Part shown: piece after piece, positions 16,389 through 26,000 of the stretch | How the letters are laid out: the number at the start of each line of letters is the position of its first letter | Position numbering within the stretch: position 1 is the stretch's first letter | Origin: Fidelibacterota bacterium | GTDB lineage: Bacteria; Fidelibacterota; Marinisomatia; SCGC-AAA003-L08; TS1B11 | Length of the DNA: 64,000 nt | Direction: 5' to 3' | Assembly: GCA_020354025.1 (NCBI GenBank) | Contig: CP070638.1 | Coordinates: 1 to 64,000 of the forward strand | Translations under genes and position numbers: made by a program | The notes under the pieces: generated by a model | The model's database searches: none | What the model saw: only the letters and a program-made list of their open reading frames with translations | What the model was told of the DNA's origin: nothing

Positions 16389-17551
16389 TGAGGAAGCTAC
16401 GCTGGCTAACGGCCGGTGAATCTCACGGTAAGGGGCTGGTAGGCGTCCTGGAAGGACTACCGGCCGGTCTGGAGATCACCGAGGACTATATTGCATCTCA
16501 GCTGGCCCGGCGACAGAAAGGTCACGGCCGGGGACAGCGTATGGACATCGAGAGTGACCGTGCTGAGATTTATAGCGGTATACGTCACGGTAGCTCCTTA
16601 GGATCGCCCATTGCTTTGATTATACCTAACCGGGACTGGGCCAACTGGCAGCAGGTCATGTCTGTCGGTCCGGTTGAAGATGGGATCGAGCCGGTTACCC
16701 TCCCCAGGCCGGGCCACGGGGACCTGGCAGGGGCCAGGAAATATGGTTTCACCGATATCCGCAACGTACTGGAACGAGCCAGTGCCCGGGAGACCGCCAT
16801 GAGGGTTGCATTAGGTAGTATTGCCCGTAAATTCCTGGGCGACCTGGACATTGAGGTGGGTAGTAGGGTGCTAGCAATTCACGACGCGAGGGATGAGTCG
16901 GCCCTGCCGGATGGCCTTTCCCCTGAAGGCCTCAACGCTCTGGTGGACGGTTCCCCGGTGCGGTGCCTTGACAAGAAAGCGGAGAAGGCCATGATACGGG
17001 CCATAGACGATGCCCAAGGTGTAGGAGACAGCGTGGGCGGCATCTTCGAGGTCATCGCCACCGGAATCCCCTACGGTCTCGGTAGTCATACTCAGTGGGA
17101 TCTGAAACTAAAAGCCCGCCTGGGCGAAGCGATAGTATCCATCAATGCTATTGAGGGGATGGAAATCGGTCTGGGATTTGTCGGAGTAGAACGTCCAGGC
17201 AGTACCTTTCATGACGAGATTATTAAGGAAGATGATCCTGAGCGGCTTACGCGGTCCACAAACAACGCCGGTGGTATCGAGGCGGGCATGAGTAACGCCC
17301 AACCTGTTATCATACGGGCAGTAATGAAGCCGATACCCACTCTGGCAAAACCGCTGAAGTCGGTAGACATTCAAACCGGGGAGCCTGGTCAGGCCCACAA
17401 AGAACGCACCGACGCCTGTGCCGTACCGGCGGCAGCAGTCGTCGCTGAAAGCATGGTCTGTCTGGTCCTGGCCGATGCCCTGCTGGAAAAATTCGGGGGC
17501 GACAGTATGAAGCAGGTGAAAGCCCACATGCATGCAACCGCCCGGTATTAA
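16385..17551 (+). CDS. aroC: Chorismate synthase
   Basis: 388 residues. FMN-dependent elimination of phosphate from EPSP to give chorismate, the branch-point metabolite for the trp, phe and tyr genes upstream. Family signatures: GESHGKGLVGVLEGLPAG at the N-terminus, RRQKGHGRGQRM, RPGHGDLAGARKYG, ERASARETAMRVA, and AGGIEAGMSNAQP and RTDACAVPAA near the C-terminus. Length and motifs match the bacterial monofunctional enzyme that needs reduced flavin supplied by another protein. Followed by aroK after a 17-base gap, the second widest in the operon. Confidence 0.96.
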   Translation: MMRKLRWLTAGESHGKGLVGVLEGLPAGLEITEDYIASQLARRQKGHGRGQRMDIESDRAEIYSGIRHGSSLGSPIALIIPNRDWANWQQVMSVGPVEDGIEPVTLPRPGHGDLAGARKYGFTDIRNVLERASARETAMRVALGSIARKFLGDLDIEVGSRVLAIHDARDESALPDGLSPEGLNALVDGSPVRCLDKKAEKAMIRAIDDAQGVGDSVGGIFEVIATGIPYGLGSHTQWDLKLKARLGEAIVSINAIEGMEIGLGFVGVERPGSTFHDEIIKEDDPERLTRSTNNAGGIEAGMSNAQPVIIRAVMKPIPTLAKPLKSVDIQTGEPGQAHKERTDACAVPAAAVVAESMVCLVLADALLEKFGGDSMKQVKAHMHATARY

Positions 17552-17568
17552 CTTATGGATTGAAAATA

Positions 17569-18132
17569 ATGGGTCAAGAGAACCACACTCATCAGCCGTT
17601 ATCCGCCGGAAATATCTGTCTCATCGGACTTATGGGTAGTGGGAAATCCACTATCGGCCCGCTTCTGGCACAACGCCTGGGATATACCTTCGTTGACCTG
17701 GACGGGGAAATATCCATGAGCATGAAGCGGCCTATACGGGAGATCTTCGAGCAGCTGGGCGAGGAAAAATTCCGTATAGAAGAATGTGTGCAGCTGCGCC
17801 GCTTCTGCCAGCAGGAGCAGCAGGTCATCGCCTGCGGGGGCGGCGTGGTAGTTACTCCCGACAACCTGGAGTGCCTCCGCCGGCAGATCACCGTTTACCT
17901 GAAGGCATCACCGGAAACGCTGGCAAACCGGATAGGTCCTGACAAGGAGCGACCCATGCTGAAGGGCGCCGTTTCCGTAGCCCAGCGACTGGCTACAATC
18001 CTCAGTGAGCGGGAGCCGTGGTACCAGGACTGCGCAAAAATCACCCTTTTAACTGAAGGTAAGGACCCCAATACCCTCGTCGGAGAACTGCTTGCCCAGC
18101 TACCACCTGGGATTTCCTCCCCCGTAGCATGA
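17569..18132 (+). CDS. aroK: Shikimate kinase
   Basis: 187 residues from ATG 17569; an in-frame TTG at 17560 would add three. Phosphorylates shikimate at O3. The P-loop GLMGSGKST (20-28), the shikimate-binding Asp in FVDLDGEIS (41-49), Arg69 in EEKFRIEE, the CGGGVV loop and the lid Arg in KERPMLKG are all present. A hydrophilic N-terminal extension of about 15 residues precedes the P-loop strand. It overlaps aroB by four bases. Confidence 0.94.
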   Translation: MGQENHTHQPLSAGNICLIGLMGSGKSTIGPLLAQRLGYTFVDLDGEISMSMKRPIREIFEQLGEEKFRIEECVQLRRFCQQEQQVIACGGGVVVTPDNLECLRRQITVYLKASPETLANRIGPDKERPMLKGAVSVAQRLATILSEREPWYQDCAKITLLTEGKDPNTLVGELLAQLPPGISSPVA

Positions 18133-19223
18133 CTACCGTTTCCGTTGAGCTGGGTTCCCGCAGTTACCCTATCCACATCGGTGAGGGATTGCTCTCATCG
18201 CTAGCGGAGCTGCTCGGTCCGCTGGGGGTCTCGGGACGGATGGGGTTAGTCAGCAGTGCCAGGATCCACGAGCTCTACGGCGAGGCGGTGGAATCCGCCC
18301 TGACCGCTATCGGTTGCCAGGTGTCGACCACCCTCATTCCCGACGGTGAAAAGGCCAAAGACCTGGCCACTGTATCCTACCTCTATAACGCCTTCCTGGA
18401 GGCGGGTCTGGACCGCACCTCAACTCTGGTATCACTGGGCGGCGGCGTAGTAGGAGATGTCACCGGTTTTGTGGCAGCAACCCTCTTTCGCGGCATCCCC
18501 TACATCCAGATTCCCACCACCCTGCTCGCAATGGTGGACTCTTCCATCGGCGGAAAGACGGGAGTGAACCACCCTTGCGGCAAGAACCTTATTGGGGCCT
18601 TTCATCAGCCCCAGGCGGTGTTGATCGACCCGGCAATGGTGCGCACCCTACCCCGACGGGAGATCACGTCCGCCTGTGCTGAGATCATCAAGGCGGCGGC
18701 AATTGCCGATGGCGGCTTCTTCCAGCAGTTGGCCGGAGGCATACAGCAACTGGTCGACCTGACAGATATGCCCCTACTGGAAGACGCCATTATCCGATCC
18801 TGCCGCATCAAGGCCGAGGTTGTCTCCGGGGATGAACGGGAGAGTAATCGCCGGCGAATCCTTAATTTCGGGCACACTCTGGGACACGCCTTGGAGGCAA
18901 CCGCAGGTTACGATACCCTCAGGCACGGTGAAGCGGTGGCTATGGGCATGGTGGCAGCCGGTTACATCAGCACCCGAGTTACGGGCTTTCCCGCAGGCGA
19001 TCTGGAGCTGCTCGCAGCCCCAATAACCCAGCTGGAGCTGCCCAGACTACCGGCCCTGGATCAGGCAGTCTTTCAATCATTCCTGAGCCACGACAAGAAG
19101 ATCCGCCGGGGAGAGCTCCATTTTGTTCTGTTGGAAAGTATTGGACGGCCGGTAATCACAACCGAGGTTACCGAGTCCCATATCAATGAGACGCTTGACG
19201 AATTACAACGGAGGTTTGGATGA
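18129..19223 (+). CDS. aroB: 3-dehydroquinate synthase
   Basis: 364 residues. NAD-dependent cyclisation of DAHP to 3-dehydroquinate, the second shikimate step. Motifs: DGEKAKDLATVSYLY, GGGVVGDVTGFVAATLFRG, QIPTTLLAMVDSSIGGKTG, GKNLIGAFHQP, FGHTLGHALEA (zinc-ligand His) and RHGEAVAMGM, then SHDKK in the C-terminal domain. Length is standard. The TGA overlaps the aroQ ATG. Confidence 0.96.
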   Translation: MTTVSVELGSRSYPIHIGEGLLSSLAELLGPLGVSGRMGLVSSARIHELYGEAVESALTAIGCQVSTTLIPDGEKAKDLATVSYLYNAFLEAGLDRTSTLVSLGGGVVGDVTGFVAATLFRGIPYIQIPTTLLAMVDSSIGGKTGVNHPCGKNLIGAFHQPQAVLIDPAMVRTLPRREITSACAEIIKAAAIADGGFFQQLAGGIQQLVDLTDMPLLEDAIIRSCRIKAEVVSGDERESNRRRILNFGHTLGHALEATAGYDTLRHGEAVAMGMVAAGYISTRVTGFPAGDLELLAAPITQLELPRLPALDQAVFQSFLSHDKKIRRGELHFVLLESIGRPVITTEVTESHINETLDELQRRFG

Positions 19224-19648
19224 GATTTCTGGTGATTCAAGGACCCAATATGAATATTCTGGGCCGACGGGAACCGGAGATTTACGGCAAGGAGACTCTG
19301 GATGAGCTCAACGCCTGGATCAGAGAGCGGCCCGAGCTGATAAATGACAATTTAGTCTTCTTTCAAAGCAATCACGAGGGGGACATTATCGACTGCCTCC
19401 ACGCCCACATAGGCAAAGTGAAGGGGGCCGTCATCAATCCCGGTGCTTTCACCCACACCAGCTACGCCATCCGGGACGCTATCGCCGCCGTGGACTACCC
19501 GGTCGTGGAGGTACACCTCTCAGATATCCACAAACGGGAAGAGTTCCGTAAGGTCTCCCTGATCGCCGATGTGTGCCTCAAGCAGATCGTTGGCAAGGGC
19601 AAGAGGGGCTATCTGCAGGGCTTGAAGGTTCTGAAAAAGAAGGGCTAG
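19220..19648 (+). CDS. aroQ: 3-dehydroquinate dehydratase, type II
   Basis: 142 residues. Dehydrates 3-dehydroquinate to 3-dehydroshikimate, completing the shikimate set in this operon. IQGPNMNILGRREPEIYG carries the N-terminal loop with the catalytic Arg and Tyr; FFQSNHEGDIID, NPGAFTHTSYAIRDAI (Asn and His) and EVHLSDIHKREEFR follow. This is the small dodecameric type, unrelated to AroD. Here 'aroQ' means dehydroquinase, not the chorismate mutase class of that name. Last gene of the supraoperon; no convincing terminator is seen behind it. Confidence 0.95.
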   Translation: MRFLVIQGPNMNILGRREPEIYGKETLDELNAWIRERPELINDNLVFFQSNHEGDIIDCLHAHIGKVKGAVINPGAFTHTSYAIRDAIAAVDYPVVEVHLSDIHKREEFRKVSLIADVCLKQIVGKGKRGYLQGLKVLKKKG

Positions 19649-19962
19649 ATACTCCAGGCTTGTCACTCTGAACGACGAAAAACCACTACGGCCGAATTGA
19701 CCCTGACAGGTTGAGTCAGCCGGACAATGCGGTCGTCTTCAGTGTCGTATGACCGAGCCGGGCCATTGTAGACCGCAAACTACATTATCAGTGACTATAC
19801 CGTTGGGCCGTTACAGCCTCTTGGCCAGTCCGGCCAACCTTTTCCCCAGCGCCTGCCACCGGGCAAGGTGGAGAGCGGCCCCCGCCATGACCGGCAGCAC
19901 CCTGGCCTTAAGCAGCCTGGCGGCTGCACCGCCGGGGCTGTGAAAGGGCAAATAAGGCCCGG

Positions 19963-20285
19963 CGCAAAATTCCGCAAAATCCCACCAAAATTCTGCATTC
20001 TGAAGTTTTTCACCGACGAGATGCTGGGTAAAAGAGTGCAAAATGCAAAATTCAAAATGCAAAGGGCAGATCAGGTCATGGGCGCTGCCCATGCCATGAG
20101 CTGCGCTCATGTCTGAGCTGAGCTCATGTCTGAGCTGAGCTCATGTCTGAGCTGAGCTCATGTCTGAGCTGAGCTCAGGGGGCGATATGGCGACAGTGTC
20201 AGCATAACGCCGGAATATAAGCTATAAGCGGCGGCCTGTCGTTCGCCTGGTGCGCCTGGTGCGCGAGGTGCGCGAGATGCGCGAA
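19963..20285 (+). repeat. Composite intergenic repeat, copy 2
   Basis: Block A at 19963-20032 (shared core 19981-19997) and block B at 20241-20285, five 9-base units of the GTGCGCNNN type, correspond in order and orientation to 4153-4386. The spacing between blocks is about 85 bases longer here because of the 17-base tandem repeat. Confidence 0.65.
20107..20174 (+). repeat. 17-base tandem repeat, four copies
   Basis: Four exact head-to-tail copies of TCATGTCTGAGCTGAGC. Each junction creates the palindrome TGAGCTCA, so the array can fold into several alternative hairpins. It sits inside composite-repeat copy 2 and is absent from copy 1. Confidence 0.9.
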
Positions 20286-20316
20286 AATGGCTGAGAAAGC
20301 TGTAGGCCTTAAGTGG

Positions 20317-20478
20317 TCAGCGGCTGGCCTCGTCCAGGTCCCAGGGCTTCAGGAGGATGCTGGTTCCGAGGGAGGTAAAGGAGTCAGGACCTATTTCCTC
20401 TTCGGTAGGAATGGGGAAGATTGTCCCATAAGCTATGATATATGTCAAAATGCAACTATTAGGGCAATTACTATTCAC
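20317..20478 (-). pseudogene. Possible C-terminal gene remnant
   Basis: A 53-codon open frame from GTG 20478 to TGA. The last part, GTIFPIPTEEEIGPDSF then LGTSILLKPWDLDEASR, reads like ordinary protein, while the first 15 residues do not. I do not recognise the family. It may be the decayed 3' end of a gene displaced by the AT-rich insertion at 20514, or a chance frame. Confidence 0.25.
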
Positions 20479-20513
20479 GGTGTAATCTCACCTCTCGGTG
20501 CTTAAGAACATAT

Positions 20514-21743
20514 TTATTTTAGGTTATAAATCAAGGCCTGATCTATCATGTTCGCTATGACTTCTACTTCTCCATTATTATCAATATCACCCAGAACAAT
20601 ACTTTTAAGGTTAACAAACGGATGCCCGCCTTTATATTTTGAAATAGGTAGATTAACCGCCGCCGAAATCTCGCTGAATTCTTCGATATCGAAAATTTTT
20701 TTATTCCCAGCCAGTTTACCGCCAGTTTTTACTAAACTTGGATCAAATTCAAAAGTTCTTATATTTCCAATATTCTTAATATATTTCTTCCCTATATCCC
20801 ATATAGTACAATAAGACATAATAGAGGTATTATTTATGCCCTTTAATGCAATCCTCTGATCACCCCCATTGTTATTAAAATCGATAAATCCATATGTGTA
20901 GAATCCACCATTCAATGCACCATACCACCATCGTTCTGGATCATTCACAACATAATCTTCATGCTGTTGAATCGACTTAAAGATATAAACCGAAGACCCG
21001 CCGATAATCAATTCATTTAAGCCATCTTTATCGATATCGATGATATATATTCCTGCATTATAGTCTCCAGCAACAATCGCATCAATGACCTCGAAATGGT
21101 CCTTCTGCCATTGAAAAATATCATTTGTGCAAATAAGCTGAGGGATAATAGTCTGGAATTCAAAGGGATGAAGGAATGTCTTTGTTACAACAATTTCATT
21201 TTTCCCATCATTGTTTACATCACCAATTGCAATTCTACCTGCTTCTTTTAATTCTTTCGATAATGGTCTAACATGCGCAGATTCAATCTGAGGAGAGATA
21301 ACATTTGACTTTCCTTTTCTATCAGGTCCATATAGGTGCGTAGTTTTATTTGTATCAACTATATACTGCCTATTTTCCTTTTCTAAAACAAAAAGATTTA
21401 CTTTAGTGATAAACACAATTTCATCATCTCCATCATTATCAACATCCCCTGCTTTCATATCACGGATTTCACTAGCCTTAACGCTTATTTCTATATTTTG
21501 TGCTATCCCATTATTATCAACAAACTTAAGTGTTTTGCTTTGTTTATCTGTGTTTAAAACACTAAGATTAGAAAAGCCAATCTTACTACGCTGTTGATCA
21601 CCTAGTACCGAAAAGATTTGGCCTTGATAGGTATCTATTTGAGCAAAGACAACATCATTAAAATAAATAATCACGCATATTATTAAAAGAATGCTATATA
21701 CCTGCTTGTCAAAGAAACTGTTTTTTAATCTTTTAGAGTACAT
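20514..21743 (-). CDS. Secreted FG-GAP/VCBS-like repeat protein, AT-rich
   Basis: 409 residues from the ATG at 21743, which has AAGGG seven bases upstream; an ATG at 21788 would add 15 residues before the signal. A signal peptide (hydrophobic around YSILLIICVIIYF, cleavage near VFAQ) leads to a repeat domain with several Asp-rich calcium-type loops: AGDVDNDGDDEIVF, IGDVNNDGKNEIVV, DIDKDGLNELIIGG and LGDIDNNGEVEVIA. These are FG-GAP/integrin-like beta-propeller blades. No enzyme domain is seen. The gene and its flanks are strikingly AT-rich and Lys/Asn/Ile-rich compared with the neighbours, suggesting acquisition from a low-GC source. Binding or surface role is inferred only from the fold. Confidence 0.7.
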   Translation of the reverse strand: MYSKRLKNSFFDKQVYSILLIICVIIYFNDVVFAQIDTYQGQIFSVLGDQQRSKIGFSNLSVLNTDKQSKTLKFVDNNGIAQNIEISVKASEIRDMKAGDVDNDGDDEIVFITKVNLFVLEKENRQYIVDTNKTTHLYGPDRKGKSNVISPQIESAHVRPLSKELKEAGRIAIGDVNNDGKNEIVVTKTFLHPFEFQTIIPQLICTNDIFQWQKDHFEVIDAIVAGDYNAGIYIIDIDKDGLNELIIGGSSVYIFKSIQQHEDYVVNDPERWWYGALNGGFYTYGFIDFNNNGGDQRIALKGINNTSIMSYCTIWDIGKKYIKNIGNIRTFEFDPSLVKTGGKLAGNKKIFDIEEFSEISAAVNLPISKYKGGHPFVNLKSIVLGDIDNNGEVEVIANMIDQALIYNLK

Positions 21744-22288
21744 ATCCCATCCCTTTTTATTATCAAAATGAAAATCACCAAGCAACAAGAATCCATTGAC
21801 TGATGGGATTATAATATTCGCCTGATCCTGTAAAAGTAATCCCTTAAAGTTGCTCTATAGAGTAATTCAACAGCACTAGTTAAACTAATTGCATTCCACC
21901 CCGCCTGAGTATCTTCCACGTTATTGCCATTATCAAAATAGATGGCCCGCCAGAACACATGCAGAGAGGAATCTTCACTACCCACTCTTTCATTGCGGGC
22001 AGAATTGCCATGAGGCGCTGCGCTTTCATTTCGGCAACTTCGGTTAGATGTAAAGTATTACTGCCATCCTGGTATCACTGTAACAATACAGTGACAGAAA
22101 GTCAAGCCAATTCTTCTTGAGTACTGAGGGCCAGAAGATTGATTTTAGGCTGTCAGGTGGGTGTTATCAGCCATTGACGGGATAAGCTGTATTTATTCCC
22201 CTCCCTCTCGTGAGAGGGGGCCAGGCGGCGAGGCGCTTCAGCAACAGCTTTGCCTGCGGCCCTATATAATTCCCGGTTATCTATAAAA
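21744..22288. other. Intergenic stretch with possible gene debris
   Basis: On the minus strand 21809-22057 is open without a start codon and contains protein-like text (HVFWRAIYFDNGNNVED, then TSAVELLYRATLRDYFY) of no family I recognise; it may be a decayed gene. A perfect inverted repeat TCACTGTA-ACAA-TACAGTGA lies at 22075-22094 with no T-run on either side. No intact gene. Confidence 0.4.
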
Positions 22289-22966
22289 TCAGCGGAGTTC
22301 CAGGCGCAGGCCGAGAGTGATCGGTGGCAGGATCAGGGGATGGCCGTCCTGGTCTGCCCCGCTGCTCCCCCCGGTCCGGCTGAGAATCCACTTCCCGATA
22401 ACCATACCCGTGACTGCTCCGGCCAGGACATCACCGACATAGTGATTGCCCACGTAGACCTGGCTCCAGGCCGAGACCAGGGCATATGCGGCGGCGATAG
22501 GGGCACTGCGGGGATACCGCCCGGCGGCGATGGCGGCCCACGCGGCGGAGGAAGCGGTGTGGCCCGAAGGAAATGACGGGGTGATGCGGGTGTTCCAGAG
22601 CCGCGGCTGATAGTCTCGCGCGGGTCTCTCCCGTTTGAGGGCGTATTTCAACGCAGTAACGGCGGCCTGGGTGATAAGCAGTGAGCCGGCCGCCAGCCGG
22701 AAGGTCTCAGCGGCCCGGGGATCGGAACCGGCACACCCAAGGTAGCCCTGGCGCAGGGTCCAGCCGACCTCCACAACCGGGGTAAGGAGGGAAATGCTCT
22801 CCATGGTCAAGTTCCATACCGGGTGGTCGTTGCTGCCCTGGAGGGTGGCGGTCAGGAGTGAATCCGTTCTCAGTATGCCGCCCTGTGCGAGATTATGCAG
22901 GGCAAGGATGAGGAAGAAGGCAGCTGTCCCCGGGTAACGGATTCTAAGACGCTGATGGTAGTTCAA
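22289..22966 (-). CDS. PAP2-family membrane phosphatase
   Basis: 225 residues with about five membrane segments. The three phosphatase motifs are present in order: KYALKRERP (motif 1), SFPSGHTAS (motif 2, catalytic His) and SQVYVGNHYVGD (motif 3, with nucleophile His and Asp). The usual Arg of motif 3 (SR) is Gln here. The family dephosphorylates undecaprenyl pyrophosphate, phosphatidate or lipid A phosphates at the membrane; the exact substrate is open. The gene lies 64 bases after the S8 protease gene on the same strand. Confidence 0.85.
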   Translation of the reverse strand: MNYHQRLRIRYPGTAAFFLILALHNLAQGGILRTDSLLTATLQGSNDHPVWNLTMESISLLTPVVEVGWTLRQGYLGCAGSDPRAAETFRLAAGSLLITQAAVTALKYALKRERPARDYQPRLWNTRITPSFPSGHTASSAAWAAIAAGRYPRSAPIAAAYALVSAWSQVYVGNHYVGDVLAGAVTGMVIGKWILSRTGGSSGADQDGHPLILPPITLGLRLELR

Positions 22967-23030
22967 GTGCCGGAATAGCGGGAGGAAGGGAGTGACCTGG
23001 TAGGTTCGTTTAAAGTGGGCCAGACAGCCG

Positions 23031-26000
23031 TCATTTCAATAATACCAGCTTGCGGGTTGCCGTGAAACCGCCGGCCTGGATGCGATAAAGGTACAGTCCG
23101 GTACTCACCCGGCGCCCACGGTTGTCCCGGCCATTCCATACAGCCGTATGTTTGCCCGCTTCTTGTGGCTCATCATTCATCAGGGTCTTCACCTCGCGAC
23201 CTAAAATGTCATATATGGTAAGCCGGACCTGCACTGGTCTACGGAGTTGGTACGGAATGGTCGTTTCACCAGTAGCTGATGACAAATGGAAGGGATTGGA
23301 ATAGTTTTGATACAGGTAAAAGGTGGGCTCCACCGTTACAGTGTCGCTGGTGGTGCTGGAGTAGGTATCATCGCTGACGGTGACGGTTATTATAAAGGTC
23401 CCGGTCTGATCAATGTCGGGCTGGAAGGTAAGCACGCCGGTTTCGCTGCCGATAGTGGCGTTCAGCGGCGGATCGACAAGGCTGAACGTCAGATTGTCGC
23501 CGTCGGCGTCCTCCGCCACGTAGGTGAAGGTGAGCGTATTAATCGATACGATGGTTGTATCGGGAAGCGTCGTTAGAAATACCGGTGAGTGACTTGTAAG
23601 GGAAGGGGAGATGGCGTTGTCCCAGAAAGTCCTGGCGTTGTCGGCGTTAGTCTCGAGGGCCGCTTGACTGCCGGCAGCGATTACGGCGAAGGCGATTTCG
23701 ATGGACTGACCCGGCTGCATGGTGTAGGGGCCGCTGGCCGTCAGGGTGGATACGTCCATTGTATCCAAATCCCGGGTCTGGATCCCACTACTCAGGAACG
23801 CCCATTTCTCTGCCGCAGTAAAACCGTTGCCCGCATCACCGCCGTAAATTTCACCGGCGTTATCAATTGCCCGGTACGACAGGCCGCCGGTGCTGGTCAG
23901 CAACCGGGTAGCCGCGAGGAAAGTGGGACTGGTGTAGTCGTCCTGCACAATACCCATCTGTCGTGCCTGGTCAAAGCGCGCGAAATCAGCGGCGCCTTGG
24001 TTGATGTCCCAGTCAAAGAACAGGCCGGCGTACAGGTTCGACAGCGCGCTTTCACTCGAGTTGGTGATGATGTAGCTGAAAATAACGAAATCGTTGTTGT
24101 TGGAGCTGTTATCGGCGTAGCTGTCCTGGCGGATTATCAAACCGAGGGGCAGCGAGGCGAGTTGATCGGTCAGGACTACTGAGCCTTCCTCATTTGCCGC
24201 CTGGCCGGGAGCGATCATCAGCTCCGAACCGGGCAACGCCTCGAAATCCTTTTCCAGCTTATCATCGACACCCCGGATACAATCCGACACACTGCTTGAA
24301 GAAGTCCCAACCAGCAATCCCCCCTCGAAGAGCAGATTGGTTCCGTTGTAGACAAATCCCTGTCCCGGGGATTCGTACGCGAATCCTATCCAGCCGATAT
24401 TGCCCTCTTCGGTGAGGGATACCCGCAGGGGACCGGTATCATGGGTGAGAACGATGGGCTCGTTGGCATACAGCCTGACCAGGTCCCGGTCCTGGTAGCT
24501 GCCGGCACTGATGTCCAGTATGAACCGCAAGAAGTAATCCATATCAACCTGATCCACTTTGAACTGGAAATCGGCGTAGGCAATAGCGCCGGACAGCAGG
24601 CTGGGAATAGTATTGTACCCGCTGGTTATCTTCACATTGGGATCATCCTGGCTCAGGGCAACTTCTACGTTAGTGGCATCAGCAAGGTAGTTGGCCAAGA
24701 CCACTCTAACGTACACGGTCTCGCCACTTTCGATATACCCGTCCTCATCGCTATCCAGGTACAACGTACCGAGAATACGGATGGCGGGGATGGCAGTGTC
24801 GGTAACGGCCCGGTAGGCGTTGACTCGGCCTTTGCCCATGAGGCCAGTAAAGTTCGGATTGAGGTCATCGATCGGGTCAGCGGTAACCCGCACCTGCTGG
24901 GCGAGCTGATATGGTGAAAGGTGGGGGAACCGCGCCTTGACAAGGGCCGCAGTCCCGACAGCCAGGGGCGCTGAGAAGGAAGTGCCGTGGGCATCAGAGG
25001 AATATTGGTTATCGGGAGCGGTAGTGTTGATGAACTCCCCCGGAGTGAAGACATCCACGGAAACACCGTAATTAGAGAAGCCGGATTTTATATCATCCGC
25101 CTTCCGTATAGCGCTGACGGCCAGGACGCCAGGTGCACCCGCAGGCAGGTTGAGCACTACATCGTTATTCTCCCCGCCGTTGCCTGCCGATGATATCAGC
25201 AACGCCCCATTTTCCGCCAGGAAATCCGCGAGCAGCTGGTAGTAAAAGAGCAACAGCTGTTCTTCGAAGGGAGTAATGTCGGCGTAGGCGGAACCCCAGC
25301 TGGCGTTGATGATATCGGCGCCGTTCAAGGCTGCATAGATGATCCCTTCATCACCGTAGCAAAGGAAAGTGTCCGACACGCAACTGATGTTGACAGGCAT
25401 GAGCTGCGCATTCCAGCTGGACCCTGCTATCCCGATACCGTTATCGGTTACCGCCGATGCCACGCCGGCCACCGCCGTACCATGCCAGGCATTCACAGGC
25501 GTAGTCGAGAGGCCGGTCGGATCATTCGAGTCGTCAGCGAAGTTCCAGCCGTGTACATCGTCGACGAAACCGTTGCCATCATCATCAATGCCGTTGTCAG
25601 CAATTTCACCGGGATTGGTCCAGATATTGGCCTGCAGGTCCTCGTGCCGCCAGTCCGTACCGCCATCCACGATGGCGATGACCACGTCGCCGTCCTGCGC
25701 TTTGACCGAGTCCCAGGCGGCGGGCAGCTGGATTTGCGCCAGGTGGGTCATGTTCGGATAAAGCGGATCGTTGGGAGTGGCTGCCGTGCCCTGGATGGTC
25801 CGATCGGCCTGCCGCGCTTCCAAACCGGTAACGCGGTGGAGGTACCACGGTATGGCGAATTCAACGTTTGGATCCCGTGCAATTTTCAAAGCAACACTGC
25901 GGGGGCTCTCTCCGCTGCCATAGCGTACGTAGTAGACCTTCCGGAGCTCCGATCCTTTGGGACCCAACGCACGGTTCCGCAGGGGGAAGGCCTGCTCAAC

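Larger units (their letters stand above)
19649..20316. other. Intergenic stretch after the aromatic operon
   Basis: About 670 bases with no supported gene. It contains composite-repeat copy 2, two perfect small hairpins (ATGGGC-GCT-GCCCAT and ATGAGC-TGC-GCTCAT near 20080-20110) and a 17-base tandem repeat. Short ORFs here have no protein-like content. Confidence 0.6.

Noticed and set aside
20107-20174. Possible CRISPR array
   Set aside because: The 17-base units are contiguous with no unique spacers and no cas genes nearby; simple tandem repeat.
22075-22094. Perfect inverted repeat TCACTGTA-ACAA-TACAGTGA as terminator
   Set aside because: No T-run on either strand and no gene end close by; kept only as a note in the intergenic entry.
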